Shown here one piece after another: positions 1-12,114 of a DNA stretch of 64,000 nt (position 1 is the first letter of the stretch; the number at the start of each line of letters is the position of its first letter). The position numbers were made by a program, and so were the translations under genes. Below the pieces are notes generated by a model that was not told the DNA's origin, did not search any database, and saw nothing but the letters and a program-made list of their open reading frames with translations. Origin of the DNA: Lottia gigantea (taxonomy: Eukaryota; Mollusca; Gastropoda; Lottiidae); contig NW_008706824.1 in the NCBI RefSeq assembly GCF_000327385.1, forward strand, positions 724,169 to 788,168, in the 5' to 3' direction.

Positions 1-1430
1 CCTAACCACCGGAACAATCAAAATAACATTTTCCAAATTGTGCGAGGTTTTAAAAGAATCAGGTCCAACTTAAGGTATATTCCAGACTGACAGACTTGGG
101 CTAAACGACCGTCAGTGCAATAACATACGCCGGGACGGACAGACAGATTTTATCTCGACAGGGAAGGGACGATGACTTCCCTGTGGGATTTCTCCTTGCC
201 TACCCTCAGGTTTCTATCCACATAATAATACTTCAAGTTCATTACCAGCTTTTTTTAAATCATACCCTAGGTGGACTAAGCGGGCTGTCGGAACATAAAA
301 TGTCCAGCCCTAACCACCGGAACAATTAAAATAGAAATCTTCAAATCGTACTAGGTTTCTAAAAGAATCAGGTCCAACTTAAAGTATATCCAGACTGACA
401 GACTTGGGCTAAACGACCGTCAGTGCAATAACATACGCCTGGGCGGACAGACAGATTTTATCTCGGCAGGGCAGGGACGATGACTTCCCTGTGGGATTTC
501 TCCTTGCCTACCCTCAGGTTTCTATCCACATAATAATACTTCAAGTTCATTACCAGCTTTTTTTTAAATCATACCCTAGGTGGACTAAGCGGGCTGTCGG
601 AACATAAAATGTCCAGCCCTAACCACCGGAACAATTAAAATAGAAATCTTCAAATCGTACTAGGTTTCTAAAAGAATCAGGTCCAACTTAAGGTATATCC
701 AGACTGACAGACTTGGGCTAAACGACCGTCAGTGCAATAACATACGCCTGGGCGGACAGACAGATTTTATCTCGGCAGGGCAGGGACGATGACTTCCCTG
801 TGGGATTTCTCCTTGCCTACCCCCAGATTTCTATCCACATAATAATACTTTAAGTTCATTGCCAGCTTTCTTTTAAATCATACCCTAGGTGGACTAAGCG
901 GGCTGTCGGAACATAAAATGTCCAGCCCTAACCACCGGAACAATCAAAATAGAAATTTTCAAATCATACAAGGTTTCTAAAAGAATCAGGTCCAACTTAA
1001 GGTATATTCCAGACTGACAGACTTGGGCTAAACGACGGACAGTGAAATAACATACGCCCGGAGGGACAGACAGATTTCATCTCGGCAGGGCAGGGACGAT
1101 GACTTCCCTGTGGGATTTCTCCTTGCCTACCCGCAGGTTTCTATCCACATAATAATACTTCAATTTCATTACCAGCTCCATTTCAAATCATAACCTAGGT
1201 GGACTAAGCGGGCTGTCGGAACATAAAATGTCCAGCCCTAACCACCGGAACAATCAAAATAACATTTTCCAAATCGTACTAGGTTTCTAAAAAAACGGGT
1301 CCAACTTAAGGTATATTACAGACTGACAGACTTGGGCTAAACGACCGGCAATGCAATAACATAAGGACGGACGGACATCATCTCGGCAGAGCAGGGACGA
1401 TGACCTTCCTGTCGGATTTCTCCTTGCCTA
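1..1430. repeat. 309-bp satellite, first block
   Basis: About 4.6 tandem copies of a 309-bp monomer. The motif GACTGACAGACTTGGGCT recurs at about 84, 393, 702, 1012 and 1321. Copies differ by scattered substitutions and small indels. The array continues off the left edge. No reading frame survives across monomers, so it is non-coding. Confidence 0.95.
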
Positions 1431-1434
1431 CACT

Positions 1435-1765
1435 AAGGTTAACTTCTATAAAATCATCCCAGGTTTAATCTAACTTTAGTAAAAATCATCCCAGTTTTAA
1501 TCTAACCTTAGTAAAAATCATCCCAGGTTTAATCTAACCTAAGTAAAAATCATCCCAGGTTTAATCTAACCTTAGTAAATATCATCCAAGGTTTAATCTA
1601 ACTTTAGTAAAAATCATCCCAGGTTTAATCTAACTTTAGTAAAAATCATCCCAGGTTTAATCTAACCTTAGTAAAAATCATCCCAGGTTGAATCTAACCT
1701 TTGTAAAAATCACTCCAGGTTTAATCTTACCTTGGTAAAAATCATCCCAGGTTTAACTCTATTCC
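1435..1765. repeat. 31-bp minisatellite, first block
   Basis: About ten copies of a 31-bp unit with the core ATCATCCCAGGTTTAATCTA. The block follows the 309-bp monomers and ends in a divergent copy leading into a unique-looking linker (CTATTCCTGGTTCTAGTCC). A second block with the same order lies at 4440-4740. Confidence 0.93.
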
Positions 1766-2074
1766 TGGTTCTAGTCCAGTGACATGGACATTACTATAGC
1801 AACCGACTGAAACTCGTCCGGTTATTTCATTCAAATACATGCCATAAATCGGCCCAATTTAACGTACCATCCGAGACTGACAGACTTGGGCTAAACGACC
1901 GTAAGTGAAATAACATAAGCCAGATTCCATCTCGGCAGGGCAGGGACGATGACCTCCCTGTGGGATTTTACCTTGCCTACCCTCAATTGCCTTTCTAAAA
2001 ATTCTTACTTTTTTTACTTTTACTTTCTGCCAAAGTCTATTTTCACGATTTCTCTTTTCAAAAAAGTATTTCTC
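1766..2074. repeat. Partial 309-bp monomer plus linker
   Basis: A linker (1766-1870) is followed by a truncated 309-type monomer; GACTGACAGACTTGGGCT is at about 1874. An AT-rich spacer follows. The same arrangement recurs near 4745-5000, so it belongs to the higher-order unit. Confidence 0.85.
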
Positions 2075-2490
2075 AAAATCACACCAGGTTTAATATAACC
2101 ATTGCGGTTTAGAATAGAACCTTATAGTGGGTTCTTTTACCAGCTATCATTAAAATCAAGCCAGGTTTAATCTAACCATAATGGTTTAGAATAGAACCTA
2201 CGATGGGTTCTTGTACCAGCTATCTTTAAAATCAAACCAGGTTTAATCTAACCATTATGGTTTAGAATAGAAACTTATGGTGGGTTCTTGTACCAGCTAT
2301 CATTAAAATCAAACCAGGCTTAATCTAACCATTATTGTTTAGAATAGAACCTTATGGTGGGTCCTTTACCAGCTATCATTAAAATCAAACCAGGTTTAAT
2401 CCAATCTTGTAGTTTAAAATAGAATCTTATAGTGGGTTCTTGTGCCATCTATCTTTGAAATTAAACCAGGTTTAAACTTACCCGGTTTTT
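2075..2490. repeat. 77-bp minisatellite, first block
   Basis: About five copies of a 77-bp unit containing ACCAGGTTTAATCTAACCAT and GGTTTAGAATAGAACCTTA. It shares the core CCAGGTTTAATCTAACC with the 31-bp unit, so the two monomers probably have a common origin. Confidence 0.92.
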
Positions 2491-2790
2491 AAAACGACTA
2501 TTAAGGTTTTTCTTAAAAATCAATCATTTTTGGGGGGTTCTAGAGATAACCACATTGTAAAATCACTGTGGTTTAATCTAACCTTTCTAAAAATTATCCC
2601 AGGTTTAATCCAACCTCTGTAAAGATCATCCCAGGTTCAATCTAACCTTTGTAAAAATCATCCCAGGTTTAACTCTATTTCTGGTTCTAGTCCAGTGACA
2701 TGGACATTACTATAGTAACCGACTGAAACTCGTTCGGTTATTTCATTCAAATACATGCCGTAAATCGGCCCAATTTAACGTACCATCCGA
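2491..2790. repeat. Short 31-bp block and linker
   Basis: Three or four 31-bp type units (2575-2675) are followed by the same linker as at 1766 and the start of a new 309-bp block. A shorter counterpart lies at 5370-5530. Confidence 0.85.
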
Positions 2791-4439
2791 GACTGACAGA
2801 CTTGGGCTAAACGACCGGCAGTGAAATAACAAAGGCCTGGGCGGCCTGATTTCATCTCGGCAGGGCAGGGACGATAACCTCCCTGTGTGATTTTCTCACT
2901 GCCTACCCTCAGGTTTCTATCCACATAATAATACTCCAATTTCATTACAAGCTGCTTTTCAAATCATACTCTAGGTGGACTAAGAGGGCCGTCGGAACAT
3001 AAAATGTCCAGCCCTAACCACCGGAACAATCAAAATAGAAATTTTCAAATCGTACTAGGTTTCTAAAAGAATCAGGTCCAACTTAAGGTATATTCCAGAC
3101 TGACAGACTTGGGCTAAACGACCGGCACTGAAATAACATACGCCGGGGGGGACAGACAGATTTCATCTCGGCAGGGCAGGGACGATGACTTCCCTGTGTG
3201 ACTTCTCATTGCCTACCCTTGGGTTTCTATCCACATAATACTTCAATTTCATTACCAGCTTTCTTTTAAATCATACCCTAGGTGGACTAAACGGGCCGTC
3301 GGAACATAAAATGTCCAGCCCTAACCACCGGAACAATCGAAATAATATTTTTCAAATCTAACCAGGTTTTTAAAAGAATCAGGTCCAACTTAAGGTATAT
3401 TCCAGACGGACAGACTTGGGCTAAACGACCGTCAGTGCAATAACATACGCCCGGGCGGACAGACAGATTTTATCTCGGCAGGGCAGGGACAATGACTTCC
3501 CTGTGGGATTTCTCCTTGCCTACCCTCAGGTTTCTATCCACATAATAATACTTCAAGTTCATTACCAGCTTTTTTTTAAATCATACCCTAGGTGGACTAA
3601 GCGGGCTGTCGGAACATAAAATGTCCAGCCCTAACCACCGGAACAATTAAAATATAAATCTTCAAATCGTACTAGGTTTCTAAAAGAATCAGGTCCAACT
3701 TAAGGTATATCCAGACTGACAGACTTGGGCTAAACGACCGTCAGTGCAATGACATACGCCTGGGCGGACAGACAGATTTTATCTCGGCAGGGCAGGGACG
3801 ATGACTTCCCTGTGGGATTTCTCCTTGCCTACCTCCAGATTTCTATCCACATAATAATACCTCAAGTTCATTGCCAGCTTTCTTTTAAATCATACCCTAG
3901 GTGGACTAAGCGGGCTGTCGGAACATAAAATGTCCAGCCCTAACCACCGGAACAATCAAAATAGAAATTTTCAAATCATACAAGGTTTCTAAAAGAATCA
4001 GGTCCAACTTAAGGTATATTCCAGACTGACAGACTTGGGCTAAACGACGGACAGTGAAATAACATACGCCCGGAGGGACAGACAGATTTCATCTCGGCAG
4101 GGCAGGGACGATGACTTCCCTGTGGGATTTCTCCTTGCCTACCCTCAGGTTTCTATCCACATAATAATACTTCAATTTCATTACCAGCTCCATTTCAAAT
4201 CATAACCTAGGTGGACTAAACGGGCTGTCGGAACATAAAATGTCCAGCCCTAACCACCGGAACAATCAAAATAACATTTTCCAAATCGTACTAGGTTTCT
4301 TAAAAAACGGGTCCAACTTAAGGTATATTACAGACTGACAGACTTGGGCTAAACGACCGGCAATGCAATAACATAAGGACGGACGGACATCATCTCGGCA
4401 GAGCAGGGACGATGACCTCCCTGTCGGATTTCTCCTTGC
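2791..4439. repeat. 309-bp satellite, second block
   Basis: A second run of about five 309-bp monomers, with the motif near 2793, 3099, 3409, 3714, 4022 and 4333. It aligns with the first block at an offset of about 3012 bases; for example ATAAGGACGGACGGACATCA is at 1361 and 4373. This shows a higher-order repeat of about 3 kb. Confidence 0.94.
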
Positions 4440-4740
4440 CTACACTAAGGTTAACTTCTATAAAATCATCCCAGGTTTAATCTAACTTTAGTAAAAATCA
4501 TCCCAGGTTTAATCTAACCTTAGTAAATATCATCCAAGGTTTAATCTAACTTTAGTAAAAATCATCCCAGGTTTAATCTAACCTTAGTAAAAATCATCCC
4601 AGGTTTAATCTAACCTTAGTAAAAATCATCCCAGGTTTAATCTAACCTTTGTAAAAATCATCTCAGGTTTAATCTAACCTTTGTAAAAATCACTCCAGGT
4701 TTAATCTTACCTTTGTAAAAATCATCCCAGGTTTAACTCT
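4440..4740. repeat. 31-bp minisatellite, second block
   Basis: About nine copies of the 31-bp unit, corresponding to 1435-1765 in the first higher-order copy. Confidence 0.93.
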
Positions 4741-5660
4741 ATTCCTGGTTCTAGTCCAGTGACATGGACATTACTATAGCAACCGACTGAAACTCGTCCG
4801 GTTATTTCATTCGAATACATGCCGTAAATCGGCCCAATTTAACGTACCATCCGAGACTGACAGACATGGGCTAAACGACCTCCCTGTTGAATTTCTCCTT
4901 GCCTACCCTCAAGTTCCTTTCTAAAAATTCTTACTTTTTTTACTTTTACTTTCTGCCAAAGTATATTTTCACGATTTCTCTTTTCAAAAAAGTATTTCTC
5001 AAAATCGCACCAGGTTTAATATAACCATTGCGGTTTAGAATAGAACCTTATAATGGGTTCTTGTACCAGCCATCTTTAAAATCAAACCAGGTTTAATCTA
5101 ACCATTATGGTTTAGAATAGAACCTTACGATGGGTTCTTGTACCAGCTATCATTAAAATCAAACCAGGTTTAATCTAACCATTATGGTTTAGAATAGAAC
5201 CTTATGGAGGGTTCTTGTACCAGCTATTTTTAAAATTAAACCAGGTTTAATCTAACCATTATGGTTTAGAATAGAACCTTACGATGGGTTCTTGTACCAG
5301 CTATCTTTGAAATTAAACCAGGTTTAAACTTACCCGGTTTTTTAAAATGACTATAAAGGTTTTTCTTAAAAATGTGGTTTAATCTAACCTTTGTAAAAAT
5401 CATCCCAGGTTTAATCCAACCTTTGTAAAAATCATCTCAGGTTTAATCTAATCTTTGTAAAAACCATCCCAGGTTTATTTCTATTCCTGGTTCTAGTCCA
5501 GTGACATGGACATTACTATAGTAACCGACTATTTCATTCAAATACATGCCGTAAATCGGCCCAATTTAACGTACCATCCGAGACTGACAGACTTGGTCTA
5601 AACGACCGGCAGTGCCATAACATACGCCCGGACAGACGGATTCCAGAACGGATGGGACAT
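4741..5660. repeat. Second 77-bp block and satellite end
   Basis: Linker, partial 309-bp monomer, four to five 77-bp units (about 5005-5335), a few 31-bp units (5370-5480), the linker again and a final truncated 309-type monomer ending near 5660. The order repeats the first higher-order copy with internal shortening. Confidence 0.9.
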
Positions 5661-6182
5661 GGGACCTGCTGCATGGAGGGAGAAAAACAACAGGAGCCCT
5701 GAGGATCACTCTTTATGGCTTTAAACCCAGTTTCAATCGAGGGAGGGCTGACTTTCAGCAAATCACGAAATAGACAAAAGGAAAAGGGGGTGCACGCGAG
5801 GCCCTGCCTAACAGTGTTAGTCTATTTCGGGGTTTGAAAGAGCCTAGCCGAACGACAATCGAAACTGAGAAAGCAGAGTCTGATACTAAAAACCCCTGAT
5901 TACCAGACAGAAACAGAGATTTGTTGAATTACTCTTCATCTGTGTATCTCGTCCCACATGGTCCAATAAATCCAACAATAAACCCCGTGGCATCACAAGT
6001 TCTACTCACGCGACCACATTACATGATATAATACACTACAATACCTATCCTAACACCTAATTCCTAACACCTAACTTGTCTTAACTAATCAATGTACAAC
6101 TATGATGCCAAGAGGTCCTATCATCATTATTAGACCAAGGGATACAAGAGTGGTCGTCGTCTAAAACCCGCCGATACCTTAC
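5661..6182. other. Non-coding stretch left of the first exon
   Basis: No gene, RNA or clear repeat is seen here. It is probably intron of the minus-strand gene whose nearest exon is 6183-6287, since that exon ends in a splice donor pointing this way. Confidence 0.4.
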
Positions 6183-9100
6183 CAAGCTATTGGCAAATAT
6201 GCCAACAAACATACAGCCCACAGCAGCATATAGAGGCAGGATGGTCTGCAGAATGACCATGGATATCTGCAGATTATATCCTTGCCTCTGCAAACCTACT
6301 AATTTGAAAGTTTAAAATTCTTTGAAAACTATCTATAATTTTAGGACTTCATTTAGGATTCGGGTTGAATTTGGAAAGTTTCAATAAGCTAATGCATTAC
6401 TTTGGATATAATTTATCACCAATGAGTCATCCTAGATAAAGTAAGGGATCGATTTCACGTGAGTTACGAACGTCTTGAACGAAGGGACCCTAAAGTATTT
6501 GTGAAAAACATAAAACAGGTTGCAAAATGAAGTAGACTGATCTACTAAATTGTGCTCTTTAAAAAATTTTTCAAAAAAGCTGGTATTCAATCCATTTAAT
6601 CACTTCTCATTATAGAAATTATAAAAATATTCAGGATCCGAAATTCAAGATTGGTTTGACGGATGGCGGATGTCCTTGGAAGCATTTGGGAAAGGGGACA
6701 GCCTATCATGCTTCCTTTAATGGACAAATTGGAGAAAAATAACCACACTTTACCAATTTCAGTCGCCAAAGTGAAAACATCAGATTGGCGACAACATTTG
6801 GCATATTTTAGAAAATATCTACACCGAGCCCCTCTCAAATTTTTTAAAATACATCACGTGAGAAGCGAGCAACTTTATCGACTTTGTTCTACGACTGCAG
6901 TAAGCACAATCGTAAACAAATTTCGATATATGTGGTTTAATGTAGTGTATTCATGTCTTACATGTGTAAAGGGATACTTTCACAAAACATTCAGCAAAGA
7001 TAGAGCCAGCTACACAGAATCCAGTAGTCAATTGCCGTCTTACTACGACGTATCCCTTTAAGTTGTAGCGTGAGGGAGTGGGGAGGGGCCTGCTGAATGT
7101 AGTGATGCACGAGAAAAAAAGAAGGTTAGTGCCCTATTGTTTAACTCACAACTCGACGACTTAATGTTAAGTTTGGTTTGATTGTCCTTGTTGTTGTTTA
7201 CATGATTGTTTACCAATATTAGTTCGTTGTACCTTAAAAATAAACATAAGTATTACGCATATTGTTTTAGAGGCATTTTTTATCAAAGACATGACTTCTG
7301 TCTGAGCAAATTTCGATATTTTGTAAGAGGATTGGAATATCAGCCTTAAATAGTACTGATAGTCTTAGAGTGTTTGCGTTGATAAATATAAAATGTTTTG
7401 ATTACATTGAAAGAAACACATATCTCTCCAAGAAATTTCAACCCAAAAATGTCACAAATTTTGGCTGAAAATTGTCGTCTGTAAAACCAAATTTTGAAGT
7501 CACAATGTGTGCTCATGCTTATATTTTTATCAACGCAAAGACATTCTAAGACTAATTCTCATAACAAAAATGGGGAAAATTCAAAAAGTTTTTTGTTTTG
7601 CTCAGACATTTACAGTTCTGGTTGGTTAGGAATCATTTTAGTTCATTATTGATGGGAGAGGAGGGTATATACGCAAAGTGGAATGACAGGAACCACAGAC
7701 GTTTGACTGAAAAGTTGAATGGTTCAAGGCCATGCTATCAGTGTCCCGTATACACATACAATTTCAAGAATATTTTTTACAATCGCTTTAATATTTTCAT
7801 ATGACCTTGAATCTCTGCAAGCAATATTATTTAAGATTATTTAGAATCGGCAAAACTGCCAACTCTTAAAGCCTTTGCATTATATCATGGTATGGCATCA
7901 TTCAATAAAGGTTTAATACAAAAGAATTTTGGACATTTCACTGAATCGTAAATAGGCTTACTATCTAAATTATTAACATCAATATCAGTGCGTAATACTA
8001 ACTTGTATTATAGAAAAAGGGGGGGGGGGCGTTCTTGTAAGCAAATGCATATAAAAATAGATTTTCAAAAGAATTTAACTCACCATCATAAAGCTGTTGG
8101 TCAAATGAAGCAGAGCTTGTAAGTGTTGTCTCGGGATTTTAAGATGGTCACTTGAAACCTAAAAACAATGTTAAAAACTGGTTAATTGTGAACTACAGAA
8201 CAAAATATTAGTTACCCACTCCACCCCCCAACACACAAACAACGTCAAGGGGCCTTTGTAGGCATAAATCATAAGCATTATGTGCCCCTTTACATAATAC
8301 AGTACCTAACCCACGGTGATAGGGAACCCCATGTCCATCCCCTCTAAATAATGAAGCCATAAGATACCCCCACCCCTTTCTCCTCCTACAAGGGAGACAG
8401 GAATTAGTACAAAACAATGGCAGACTGTACACCGTCTACATCAAATTACTTCAAAGACTTCAGTTACCTGATAATGGAAATTGTTTGTGCACTAAATTCT
8501 TAGATTAAATTGGATTGTCTCCCCTTAGTCTGTCTGGAGTTGTATTCAAGCTCTGAATTCCAATAGAACAGTCTGTGAACTCCCTATTTTAACCCTAGGT
8601 ATTGAAAAAAGAAAATTTGAACTCACCATTCATGTAGATGCAGACAGAAAATTTAATTTAAAACTAGCTTCAAACTGAACTTCTAGCTGCAAAAAAAAAA
8701 AATGATGAATTGTAAATTGTTCTTTTTTTTTTGTAAACAATATATTATTCACATATATACATGTATAAATGAATTGGATTTGGGAAAAATGGGGGGGGGG
8801 GGTGCATCTTTATAGGTGATGGAGAACACAGATGGGGGTTTCTCAAGGTCATTCAGTCTAATCTCACTGCTATCTGTAAGGGTTAAAGGGGTGAGGGAGG
8901 TGTATCTCTGCTTGGGATGGAGATCACAGTAAGATGGTTTCTCTGGTAATTGATAGTCTAATCTCACTGCTAACTGTAAGGGTTAAAGGGGTGAGTGAAG
9001 GGGACAGAGGTTTGGGGTGTATCTCTGCTGGGGATGGAGACCACAGTAATGGATTACTCATTACTCATTACTCATGGGGGTTGCTCAAGGTCATTCATAG

Positions 9101-11426
9101 TCTAATCTCACTACCACTGGAAGGGGTGAAGTGGTGATGATTACCAGCCTTTCTGCCTTTTGAGGATCTATATCAAAATAAGCTCACCTTTATCAAGCCC
9201 TATACACAATTAATTAAAACCCACCCCTCCATTTAGAGCCAAAGTGTGTCAATGGCCAATTAAAACAAAGCTTAAAATCAAATTCAAACTCACCAAGTGT
9301 TCTGATCTATTGCTCTCTTTCTTCACAGTGGTAACTCTAGGTATTGTGGTTGGATATTAATCTAGAAATGAAAGTTGGAGTGTTAATTTGCTATTCAACA
9401 TATATACTCATCCACCCTCTCTTTCAATAACCACGGCTCTATAAATTGAAGGGGGAATCTATTGCTATATGCAAGTAGGAGATACAATGAGAGGGCACGA
9501 GGGCTAATCACATCCATCGCATGAGAAAGGGTCATACTATGCACTGACGCTGAGGGGGCATGAGAGCTAATCAAACCCACCGCATGAGAAAGGGCGATAT
9601 GCAATGACGTTCAGAGGGCATGAGGGCTAATCACCCCCATCGCATGAGAAAGTCATATGCACTGACGCTAAGGAGGCATGAGGGCTAATCAAACCCACAG
9701 CATGAGAAAGGGCGATATGCAATGACGTTGAGAGGGCATGAAAAGGTCGATATGTACAATGAATGAGTGCATGATGGCTAATCACACCCACCGCATGAGA
9801 AAGGGATATACATGTATGCAATGAATGAGGAGAGGGCAGGAGGGCTAATCACACCCTGCTGTTCGCTAAAATATGGTTCCGAACTATGCTTTCACAAAAG
9901 TTAGCCAGACGATTTTTGAAAATCTACATTGCTGATTGGATTTCCATCATGATTTTGATAAAATTTAGTAGGTTACTTACCATTTGAATTGGAATCCACT
10001 TCATTTCCTTTGAATCTTGAAATTTAATCCTTGGGGAACAATAATCCTACAAAATATCACAAGATAATCCAATAACTATTCCTCATTCTTAGAAGTCCCA
10101 CTGAGTTAATGAAAAGCCCGCGAAGCATTGCAGATTCATGTATGCAAATGGTAACAGTGCGCGTTACTCCTCCCACTTTTAGATTGACGTCAAAGTTTGG
10201 GCCAATCATCTGCTTTTTTTTTCTAGACACGCGCTCTGATGTCGAAGTCCGTGCTGCCAAATTTTGTTTAATATTTCTGGAGGTAAAAGCTGTCAACGAT
10301 CCGTCAACTAATGACTGGCTATAACTTTTTAAAGTTAAAGATGCGTTTCATGGAATTTTTCAGATTGTGGCTGACAATGTCTAGACAAGGAATGGCAGCA
10401 AAAATTTTCACATTGAAAGTCTAAATTTTGGGTCAATTCAAGAATAGATTTTAATCACAAATCGTTTAAATGAAATAAAAAAAGAAATACTCACATTTGT
10501 CTGATGATCATTATTCGAATGACGACCTTTAAATATTCTGTTTACAAATTATCTTTACTGCGAAATACATGACACCTGGTTCCCGCTAAAGTTAGATCAA
10601 AAAGAATTTATCATTTTTCCGAAATATTACGATTCACACACAAAAATCTCCCTTTCCTAGGAAAATATTTCAGTAAATAGCTCCCCCCCCCCCCCTACCT
10701 CTCTCCCTCAAGGCAAAATTATCTATTTTCAACCCTTATCCAGTCTTTAATTTTTGATGTAGTCTCATTGCAGCACATTTTTGTCACAAAACACATAATA
10801 AAGTGAACGATTTTCTGGGAAAATTTGACGTAAATTTTGGGTGAACAGCAGGTCTTAATTCCACCAACAAATAATTTGATTTTCACCGTTTGTCCTCCAC
10901 AAAAAAACATTTTGAGAAGGCAAAAGATGAAAAAGAAATATGTTATAGGCAGGAATGGAGCCCGCCCAAAACTTGAGTGAAACGTTCTAAGGAAAACATT
11001 CTTTTAAATTATTTCCAAGTATGCTTGGCAAAATGTGCTGCAATGGGACTAAAATGAATGAGGAGATTTGACCAAATATAAGACTTGGCAAGGGATGACA
11101 ATTAAAAACAATAGCGGCGGTGTGTGTGTGGGGGGGGGGGGGGGCCCCCATTTCGAATTAGCCTAAATAACCATACAAATCACTTTTCGGGNNNNNNNNN
11201 NNNNNNNNNNNNNNNNNNNNNNNNNNNNNNNNNNNNNNNNNGGGGGGGGGGGGTGTTATGCTATTCAGGCAAAATTTGACGTCAAATTTTCTCAAAAAAA
11301 CTGTTCAATTCATTTTCATGTTTTGTGAGGTCAAATTAGTTAAAATGTTCATGAAATACTTACCAAAAGCGCCCCAGAATCGACCTTTTTCACATAACAC
11401 CTTCCACACGTACTTGCTGCTTCCAT
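6183..11426 (-). CDS. Unrecognised membrane protein gene, 5' part (four exons)
   Basis: Four candidate exons on the minus strand chain without a phase break: 11364-11426 (start ATG in good context, 21 codons), 9981-10046 (22), 8084-8158 (25) and 6183-6287 (35). Each has a GT donor (GTAAG, GTAAG, GTGAGT, GTAAGG), the three downstream exons have AG acceptors, and each length is a multiple of three. The 103 predicted residues end in a hydrophobic stretch of about 26 residues containing ILPLYAAVGCMFVGIFA, a likely membrane span. The third exon reads DHLKIPRQHLQALLHLTNSF. The gene must continue leftwards through or beyond the satellite. I do not recognise the family. It is divergent from ACTR5, with about 1.8 kb between first coding exons. 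The exon chain is inferred; two other splice-bounded segments between these exons carry stops and were left out. Confidence 0.45.
6288..7359. other. Intron-like stretch without a supported gene
   Basis: A plus-strand open frame of 132 codons (6663-7061) lies here, but it has no recognisable domain and no splice support. It probably lies in an intron of the minus-strand gene. Confidence 0.4.
7360..7554. mobile_element. MITE with 30-bp inverted ends, copy 1
   Basis: The ends are inverted: TAGTCTTAGAGTGTTTGCGT on the left matches the reverse complement of the right end near 7520-7554, extending about 30 bp with few mismatches. A TA dinucleotide sits at both outer edges, as expected for mariner-type insertion. 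It is 195 bp with no coding capacity. A diverged copy is at 31275-31486. Confidence 0.8.
7680..7800. repeat. Dispersed repeat, copy 1
   Basis: The segment with GGAACCACAGACGTTTGACT and CTATCAGTGTCCCGTATACA is repeated in diverged form at 49467-49590. The type is unknown; it may be part of a degraded transposon. Confidence 0.65.
8855..9140. repeat. Imperfect tandem repeat of 100-140 bp
   Basis: Three copies of a unit beginning AGTCTAATCTCACTGCT and containing GTAAGGGTTAAAGGGGTGAG, at about 8857, 8956 and 9098. It lies in an intron of the minus-strand gene. Confidence 0.85.
9489..9862. repeat. 60-bp minisatellite
   Basis: About six copies of a roughly 60-bp unit containing GGGCATGAGGGCTAATCA and CGCATGAGAAAGGGCGATAT. 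Unit length drifts and one copy has an internal insertion. Confidence 0.9.
10781..10837. repeat. Inverted repeat arm, left
   Basis: This arm matches, in reverse complement and with mismatches, 11271-11330, which lies just beyond an assembly gap. Both contain the AAAATTTGACGT motif and a TTTTGTGA/TCACAAAA motif. It may be two opposed copies of one short repeat. Confidence 0.55.
11192..11241. other. Assembly gap (50 N)
   Basis: Exactly 50 N bases, flanked on the right by a run of G. A second G run followed by C lies about 50 bases to the left. The standard gap length suggests an unknown true size. Confidence 0.98.
11271..11330. repeat. Inverted repeat arm, right
   Basis: Partner of 10781-10837 in opposite orientation, separated by about 430 bases including the gap. 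Confidence 0.55.
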
Positions 11427-12110
11427 TTTCGGCCGTCATCTGAGTTTTCTCGACGTCTGCTGACCTCGCCTCGTTTTCAATCTAGGCTCGTTGCAAGCGA
11501 AAAGGTGGACTAGTAATTGTTGTAGGCCTAAAAATAAACTGTTCTCACTAGAAATGTGAAATTTTTAGAATGGACCCACTAGAAATATTATTTCATTATC
11601 GTTTTAATCATTTAAATCTATTTTTGTGAGTACAATAAAGCGATAGAAATAATATTGTAGTACCAACCTCTTAGAAAAATAATGGGTCCCTGAAAAAAGA
11701 ACCAGACGATATGCACACGAATCAAAAAAGGGGTGTGGCTATAGTGTAGTCCGAAACAGTGCGTTAATGATCATAGGATAAAATTTTCAGAAAATAAACA
11801 AATCAGCCAAATTAAGACGTTAAAAGGCGTTTTCCTGCCATTTCATTTGTGAAACAATATACATGTGCATCAATAAAGTTAAAAATCACTGAAAATAGGT
11901 CAGCGTAATTTGGGATTGGAAGAGATTCTGTTGGTAGCCCGTGTCTTTCGGCAAGAGTCTTGATGTCATGTTGTAGCTATAATATAGGCTTGTTAAATTA
12001 GGCCTTTTTATGCCGTATAACTTAGTTTTGGGGATATTATTTTGGCTATAAAAGATAGGAGGCCCGAATTATTTAGCCTACATCACAACCTTGTCTTGTC
12101 CCAACACCCA
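11427..12110. promoter_or_regulatory. Probable divergent promoter region
   Basis: The first 80 bases are rich in CpG (CTCGACGTCTGCTGACCTCG and similar) compared with the AT-rich surroundings. They lie between the start of the minus-strand gene and the upstream side of ACTR5. No TATA box is evident. Whether ACTR5 transcription begins here or nearer 12.7 kb cannot be told from sequence alone. Confidence 0.35.
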
Positions 12111-12114
12111 TTAA

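Noticed and set aside
5534-5761. 75-codon open frame on the minus strand
   Set aside because: It lies mostly in the satellite's last partial monomer and has no recognisable domain.
6663-7061. 132-codon plus-strand open frame beginning MADVLGSIWERG
   Set aside because: No domain, no splice context, and the opposite strand is also open over part of it. I could not support a gene.
8627-8686. Splice-bounded 60-bp segment reading LEVQFEASFKLNFLSAST then stop
   Set aside because: It has good acceptor and donor, but an in-frame TGA and no open alternative. It may be a poison exon or chance; left out of the gene model. The same holds for 9294-9361.
10495-10537. 43-bp segment that can follow an alternative first exon (MTAENGSSKYVWKVLCEKG)
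   Set aside because: The alternative chain ends in a stop in the next exon after 54 residues and uses a weak acceptor; the phase-0 chain was preferred, though this one is not excluded.
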